Origin: JAZNQN01 sp045590195
Lineage (GTDB): Bacteria; Bacillota; Clostridia; UMGS1883; UMGS1540
DNA: 64,000 nucleotides
NCBI GenBank assembly: GCA_045590195.1
Contig: JAZNQN010000039.1
Coordinates: 1-64,000 of the forward strand
Reading direction: 5' to 3'
Made by a program: the position numbers and the translations under genes
Notes under the pieces: generated by a model
What the model saw: only the letters and a program-made list of their open reading frames with translations
Told to the model about the DNA's origin: nothing
The model's database searches: none
In this document: in pieces, positions 60,016 to 64,000 of the stretch
Layout of the letters: every line of letters starts with the position of its first letter
Position numbering within the stretch: position 1 is the first letter of the stretch

Positions 60016-60036
60016 TGCCGCAGCGCCGCTGCGGCA
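60016..60036 (+). repeat. GC-rich hairpin between carD and ispD
   Basis: TGCCGCAGC pairs with GCTGCGGCA around GCC, a rare GC-rich stem in this AT-rich sequence. Only a short TATATTTT follows, so it may attenuate or stabilise the transcript rather than end it. Confidence 0.6.
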
Positions 60037-60055
60037 TATATTTTAAGGAGAAAAA

Positions 60056-60709
60056 ATGAAAGTTGCAGCTATAATTGCCGCTGCGGGAAGCGGCAGCAGA
60101 ATGGGACTTAATATAAATAAACTTCTCATTGAAATAGAGGGTAAGTCAGTAATTGAAAGAACGCTTGACACTTTTGAAAACTGCGGCACTGTTGACAAAA
60201 TTATTATTGTAACGGGCGATGAGCAGATTGCAGAAATTGCAAAAGATTATGGCAAGGTTTCGGCAGTTGTAAAGGGTGGCGATACAAGGCAAAAATCGGT
60301 TCTTTGCGGAATTGAGGCAGCAGGAGAGTGTGACATATTATGTGTTCACGATGGCGCAAGGTGTTTTGTGTCGGAGAGTATAATTGAAAATGCAGTAGCC
60401 TGTGCAAAAGAAAAAGGCGCTTGCACGGTGGCCATAGATGTTGTTGACACTTTAAGGGTTTTTGATGGCGATATTTTAAAGCAAAAGGTTGAGAGAAGCG
60501 AAGTTAAAAGCATTCAAACGCCGCAGTGCTTTAAAAAAGAAATTTTACTTGAGGCTTACGAAAAAGCCGATGGCAGTGAAACTGACGAAAGCCTTATGGT
60601 ATCAAAAGTTCACCCTGTTTACACAGTTATGGGAAGCAGGGAAAACATAAAAATTACAACGAAACAGGATTTATCTATGGGCGTTGCCATTATAAAAGGG
60701 GGCAATTAA
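60056..60709 (+). CDS. ispD: 2-C-methyl-D-erythritol 4-phosphate cytidylyltransferase
   Basis: Third MEP-pathway enzyme, forming CDP-ME from MEP and CTP. The 217-aa protein has the nucleotide motif AAAGSGSRMGLNINKLLIEI, CVHDGARCFVS and IQTPQCFKKEI. The ribosome binding site AAGGAG lies before the ATG. ispF starts immediately after the stop codon. Confidence 0.95.
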   Translation: MKVAAIIAAAGSGSRMGLNINKLLIEIEGKSVIERTLDTFENCGTVDKIIIVTGDEQIAEIAKDYGKVSAVVKGGDTRQKSVLCGIEAAGECDILCVHDGARCFVSESIIENAVACAKEKGACTVAIDVVDTLRVFDGDILKQKVERSEVKSIQTPQCFKKEILLEAYEKADGSETDESLMVSKVHPVYTVMGSRENIKITTKQDLSMGVAIIKGGN

Positions 60710-61177
60710 ATGCGCGTTGGAATAGGGCACGATGCCCACAAACTAAAAGAAGGAAAAAAGCTTATACTCGGTGGGGTTAATATCCCGTACGAGCTGGGGC
60801 TTGAAGGCGTTTCTGATGCCGACGTTTTGGTTCATGCCATTATAGATGCGCTTTTTGGCGCGGCGGCACTTGGCGATATTGGAAGCCATTTTCCGCCAAG
60901 CGATGAAAAATATAAGGGTATTGACAGTATGATTTTGCTCTCTGAAACAGTTAAAGAAATAAGAGCAAACGGCTTTGAAATAGAAAATATTGATTCTACT
61001 ATTGTTGCACAAAAACCAAAAATGTCGCCTCACATTGAAAAAATGAGAGAGAATATTGCGAATGTGTGCAAAATAGATATGGGAGCGGTAAGTGTTAAGG
61101 CTACCACCACCGAAAAAATGGGATACGAAGGCAGAGGCGAAGGTATATCAGCCCTCGCAGTTTGTCTTTTAAAATAA
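60710..61177 (+). CDS. ispF: 2-C-methyl-D-erythritol 2,4-cyclodiphosphate synthase
   Basis: Forms MEcPP from CDP-ME 2-phosphate. The 155-aa protein begins MRVGIGHDAHKLKEGKKLIL, then SDADVLVHAIIDALFGAAAL and GDIGSHFPPSDEKYKGIDS, with metal-binding Asp8, His10 and the His in VLVHA. The C-terminus VKATTTEKMGYEGRGEGI is typical. Confidence 0.95.
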   Translation: MRVGIGHDAHKLKEGKKLILGGVNIPYELGLEGVSDADVLVHAIIDALFGAAALGDIGSHFPPSDEKYKGIDSMILLSETVKEIRANGFEIENIDSTIVAQKPKMSPHIEKMRENIANVCKIDMGAVSVKATTTEKMGYEGRGEGISALAVCLLK

Positions 61178-61212
61178 ATAAAGCTCACGGGTGTGAGGGA
61201 AAGGCAAAGAAA

Positions 61213-62559
61213 ATGACAAAAATATCATTCAGTTACAAAAACGCGCTCTCTTTTATGAGCGAGGAAGAAATTTTTAATCTTCAGGGCAGCGTAAATGCGG
61301 CTCACGATGCACTTCACCAGAAAAGCGGTGCAGGAAGCGATTTTACAGGCTGGCTCGACCTTCCTAAAAATTACGACAAGGAAGAATTTAAAAGAATTAA
61401 GGCTGCGGCTGAAAAAATAAGATCAAATTCAGAGGTTTTGGTAGTTATCGGCATCGGTGGCTCTTACCTTGGCGCAAAAGCGGCAATGGATATGCTCGGC
61501 ACAACTTTTTATAACGACAAACCTGCCGAAAAACGTGGCGGTCCGCAGATTTATTTTGCAGGTAACTCCATAAGCTCAACATATCTTGCAGAGCTTATCG
61601 ACCTTGTTGAAGGCAAAGAAATTTCCGTTAACGTTATTTCAAAATCAGGCACAACCACAGAGCCTGCAATTGCTTTCCGCGCATTTAAAGAAATTATGGA
61701 GAAAAAATACGGCGCAGATGCTAAAAACCGTATTGTTGCTACAACCGACAAAGCCAGAGGTGCACTTTTTACCATGGCTAAAGAGGAAGGATACGAAACA
61801 TTTGTTATTCCTGATGATGTTGGCGGCAGATACTCTGTTTTAACAGCTGTTGGCCTTTTGCCAATTGCCGTTATGGGAGCTGACATTGATGCTCTTATGC
61901 AGGGTGCGGTTGATGCTATGAATCTTTACGACAACAAAAATATTGCATCAAACGACTGTTATGCTTATGCGGCTGTAAGAAATGCTCTTTATGCAAAAGG
62001 ATATACAACTGAAATACTTGTAAATTACGAAAGCAATCTTCACTACCTTGGCGAATGGTGGAAACAGCTTTACGGCGAAAGCGAAGGAAAAGACAAAAAA
62101 GGTATTTTCCCTGCTGCGGTTGACTTTTCAACTGACCTTCACTCCATGGGTCAGTATATTCAGGACGGCAGAAGAAACCTTTTTGAAACAGTAATTTCTG
62201 TTAAAAACCCAATGAAGGATGTTACAATTATCAGCGACAGCGCCGACCTTGACGGGCTTAACTATCTTGCAGGCAAAAGCGTTGACTATGTAAACGGAAA
62301 GGCGTTCCTCGGAACAGTTTTAGCTCACTGTGACGGTGGCGTTCCAAACCTTTTGCTGGAAGTTGAAAAGATTGACGAATACTGCCTTGGAAACATTGTT
62401 TATTTCTTTGAAAAAGCCTGCGGCATAAGCGGTTATATTCTCGGCGTTAACCCATTTAACCAGCCAGGGGTTGAAGCTTACAAGAAAAATATGTTTGCTC
62501 TGCTTGGCAAAAAAGGCTATGAAGAGCTTTCAAAAGAGCTTTTGGAACGACTCGGTTAA
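61213..62559 (+). CDS. pgi: Glucose-6-phosphate isomerase
   Basis: Interconverts glucose-6-phosphate and fructose-6-phosphate. The 448-aa protein has VVIGIGGSYLGAKAAMDML near residue 77, VISKSGTTTEPAIAFR near 143, YSVLTAVGLLPIAVMGAD near 206 and GVEAYKKNMFALLGK near the end. The ATG at 61213 matches the conserved N-terminus (TKISFSYKNAL); earlier in-frame codons overlap ispF and are unlikely. Length matches Bacillus Pgi. Confidence 0.94.
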   Translation: MTKISFSYKNALSFMSEEEIFNLQGSVNAAHDALHQKSGAGSDFTGWLDLPKNYDKEEFKRIKAAAEKIRSNSEVLVVIGIGGSYLGAKAAMDMLGTTFYNDKPAEKRGGPQIYFAGNSISSTYLAELIDLVEGKEISVNVISKSGTTTEPAIAFRAFKEIMEKKYGADAKNRIVATTDKARGALFTMAKEEGYETFVIPDDVGGRYSVLTAVGLLPIAVMGADIDALMQGAVDAMNLYDNKNIASNDCYAYAAVRNALYAKGYTTEILVNYESNLHYLGEWWKQLYGESEGKDKKGIFPAAVDFSTDLHSMGQYIQDGRRNLFETVISVKNPMKDVTIISDSADLDGLNYLAGKSVDYVNGKAFLGTVLAHCDGGVPNLLLEVEKIDEYCLGNIVYFFEKACGISGYILGVNPFNQPGVEAYKKNMFALLGKKGYEELSKELLERLG

Positions 62560-62590
62560 AAAATTTTTTCGAAAAAATGTAATATTATAG

Positions 62591-62619
62591 TTGAAATTAT
62601 TTCAAATATATAGTATTAT
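62591..62619 (+). promoter_or_regulatory. Promoter of the small P-loop gene
   Basis: TTGAAA and TATTAT with 17-nt spacing. Confidence 0.6.
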
Positions 62620-62657
62620 ATATATAGAAACCAAAAACTGAAGGGAGATGCATTAGA

Positions 62658-63068
62658 ATGATTAAAGTTATTGTTGGTGAAAAAGGTAGCGGTAAAACAA
62701 AAACACTTCTTGACAGCGTTAAAGCTGCCTGGGAAAAGGACCACGGTTCTGTTGTGTTTATCAACAACAACAAAAGACACGTTCTTGATTTAAACTACAA
62801 AATAAGAATGATTGACACATCGGAGTTTGCAATTTCAACTTATGATGAACTTTACGGACTTTTGTGCGGTGTTGTTTCTCAGGATTATGATACAACTGAT
62901 ATCTTTGTTGACAGTATTACAAAGATTGCTGATGGCAGCGACGAAGAAATTGCTGCATTTTTGGATAAAGCGGCGGCTCTTTCCGAAAAGAACAATATTG
63001 AAATACTTATGACTCTCAGCAAAAGTGCAGATGCGGCAGGAGAGGGAATTAAAAAATACATGGCATAG
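62658..63068 (+). CDS. Small P-loop ATPase-like protein (often called PilT-like)
   Basis: The 136-aa protein has Walker A GEKGSGKTKTLL near residue 7 and TTDIFVDSITKI near 80 as possible Walker B. Between them are HVLDLNYKIRMIDTSEFAIS and YDELYGLLCGVVSQDYD. I know highly similar stand-alone proteins from Clostridia that databases name twitching motility protein PilT, but it is far too short for PilT and has no pilus neighbours. It has its own promoter and a strong terminator, so it is a single-gene unit. Function unknown. Confidence 0.8.
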   Translation: MIKVIVGEKGSGKTKTLLDSVKAAWEKDHGSVVFINNNKRHVLDLNYKIRMIDTSEFAISTYDELYGLLCGVVSQDYDTTDIFVDSITKIADGSDEEIAAFLDKAAALSEKNNIEILMTLSKSADAAGEGIKKYMA

Positions 63069-63080
63069 GCTGTGAAATAA

Positions 63081-63116
63081 AAATCGCTCCCGTATGTTTG
63101 CGGGAGCGATTTATTT
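63081..63116 (+). terminator. Terminator of the P-loop gene
   Basis: AAATCGCTCCCG pairs with CGGGAGCGATTT around TATGTTTG, with A-rich and T-rich flanks. Confidence 0.9.
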
Positions 63117-63133
63117 GATGTCGGAGGCTTATA

Positions 63134-64000
63134 ATGAACTATTACAGTACTCGAAATAAAAATACAAAGGTAACTGCGGCAGGGGCAATTGTTAAAGGCT
63201 TGGCGCCCGATGGCGGGCTTTTTGTGCCTGAAAGTTTTCCTGCGCTTTGCAGCGGTTGCCTCGAAAATATGGCAAAAATGTCATACAATGAAAGGGCTGA
63301 GTTTATCCTTTCAAAATTTTTAACCGATTTTACTCCTGAAGAAATTAAAGACTGTGTAAACAGCGCTTACACAAAAGAAAAATTTGAAAGCGAAGAAATT
63401 GCTCCGCTTCACTCTTTTGGCGACGGAACATATATTTTAGAATTGTGGCACGGGCCAACTTGTGCATTTAAAGATATGGCTCTTCAGATTTTGCCGCATC
63501 TTCTTACGAAATCTTCGGAAAAAGAAGGCAACGAAAACGAAATTGCAATTTTGGTTGCAACAAGCGGCGATACTGGAAAAGCAGCGCTTGAAGGCTTTTG
63601 CGATGTGCCTAAAACAAAAATTGCCGTTTTCTATCCTAAAGACGGCGTAAGTAAAATTCAGAAACTTCAGATGGTGACCCAGAAGGGCGAAAATGTTGGT
63701 GTTTTTGCAGTTGAAGGCAACTTTGACGATGCTCAAAACGGCGTTAAAAGAATTTTTACAAGCGATGAAATGGAGAAAAAACTGGCAGAAAGAGGCGTTT
63801 CGCTTTCGAGCGCAAACTCAATTAACTGGGGTAGACTTCTTCCGCAGATTGTTTACTATTTTTCTGCCTATGCCGACCTTTTGAAAGATGGCGAAATTAC
63901 AAACGGCGAAAAAATAAACATTGTTGTTCCAACAGGTAATTTTGGCAACATTTTGGCGGCTTATTACGCAATGAAAATGGGGCTTCCTGTAAAGCGTTTC
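63134..64000 (+). CDS. thrC: Threonine synthase, 3' end beyond the window
   Basis: PLP enzyme converting O-phosphohomoserine to threonine. The 289 visible codons begin MNYYSTRNKNTKVTAAGAIV, with LAPDGGLFVPE, the PLP lysine in GPTCAFKDMALQ near residue 114, ATSGDTGKAAL near 143 and NSINWGRLLPQIVYY near 229, as in the ThrC family. The frame is open to the window edge; about 200 residues are missing. GGAGG lies before the ATG. Confidence 0.95.
   Translation, partial: MNYYSTRNKNTKVTAAGAIVKGLAPDGGLFVPESFPALCSGCLENMAKMSYNERAEFILSKFLTDFTPEEIKDCVNSAYTKEKFESEEIAPLHSFGDGTYILELWHGPTCAFKDMALQILPHLLTKSSEKEGNENEIAILVATSGDTGKAALEGFCDVPKTKIAVFYPKDGVSKIQKLQMVTQKGENVGVFAVEGNFDDAQNGVKRIFTSDEMEKKLAERGVSLSSANSINWGRLLPQIVYYFSAYADLLKDGEITNGEKINIVVPTGNFGNILAAYYAMKMGLPVKRF

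Noticed and set aside
62560..62590. ATTTTTTCGAAAAAAT palindrome after pgi
   Set aside because: Pure A/T stem with two-base centre; expected by chance in AT-rich DNA and not a convincing terminator.

Overview
The window is AT-rich chromosomal DNA of a spore-forming, low-GC Gram-positive bacterium, most likely a member of the class Clostridia. Evidence is the stage II sporulation autolysin SpoIIP, an FtsK/SpoIIIE translocase, the NdoAI-NdoA (EndoA) toxin-antitoxin pair beside the NAD(P)HX repair gene, a carD-ispD-ispF block, PrsA, short-spaced operons with AGGAGG-type ribosome binding sites, and several promoters at or near TTGACA-17-TATAAT. The exact genus cannot be read from the sequence. Nearly all of the window is core genome; I see no prophage, IS element or CRISPR array.

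Layout. 1-8500: nagA, spoIIP (+), then a long minus-strand block running iscS, iscU, tcdA, a membrane protein, nnrDE, ndoAI-ndoA and a LexA-like regulator. 8600-13700: ftsK, a YgiQ-type radical SAM gene and folD, with an unusual 125-nt ygiQ/folD overlap. 13750-14600: a small accessory patch holding a ribbon-helix-helix gene divergent from a Cys-rich mini-protein, plus palindromic repeats. 14630-24130: a U32 peptidase, maf, mreC, mreD, a class B PBP, a zinc-ribbon protein, minD, mgsA, mtaD and a HAD phosphatase, which together form a cell-shape and division cluster with housekeeping neighbours. 24180-33470: rpsU, comEC, holA, pth, mfd, prsA, yebC. 33500-35000: tRNA-Ser(GGA), a 200-bp-period tandem repeat that includes the tRNA 3' end, tRNA-Glu(CTC), and a four-helix-bundle gene with repeat flanks. 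35000-38800: rhaB, rhaA and an aldolase for L-rhamnose use.

38800-44100 (minus) holds the most unusual locus. A BlaI/MecI repressor is followed by an M56 (BlaR1-like) metalloprotease that stops right after its catalytic domain. Two membrane-anchored extracytoplasmic proteins follow, both in the SAME reading frame as the protease and each separated from the previous ORF by one TAA and exactly 15 nt. This looks like a BlaR1-type receptor split at its last transmembrane helix, with a duplicated and diversified sensor module. An acyl-CoA ligase follows. 44100-52130 (minus): hisS, aspS, a Gld-type ABC exporter (gldA, gldF, gldG, DUF4340) and a small amidase whose start codon lies in an mRNA hairpin. 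52270-54500: a CadC-type sensor with paired operators and a heavy-metal P-type ATPase. 54500-58450 (minus): a large GH106-like glycosidase with an EamA permease. 58570-64000: an SDR dehydrogenase, carD-ispD-ispF, pgi, a small P-loop protein and the start of thrC.

The rhamnose operon and the possible rhamnosidase fit a plant- or mucin-glycan-using gut anaerobe, but that is inference. Start codons were chosen by ribosome-binding-site spacing and are stated where they matter.
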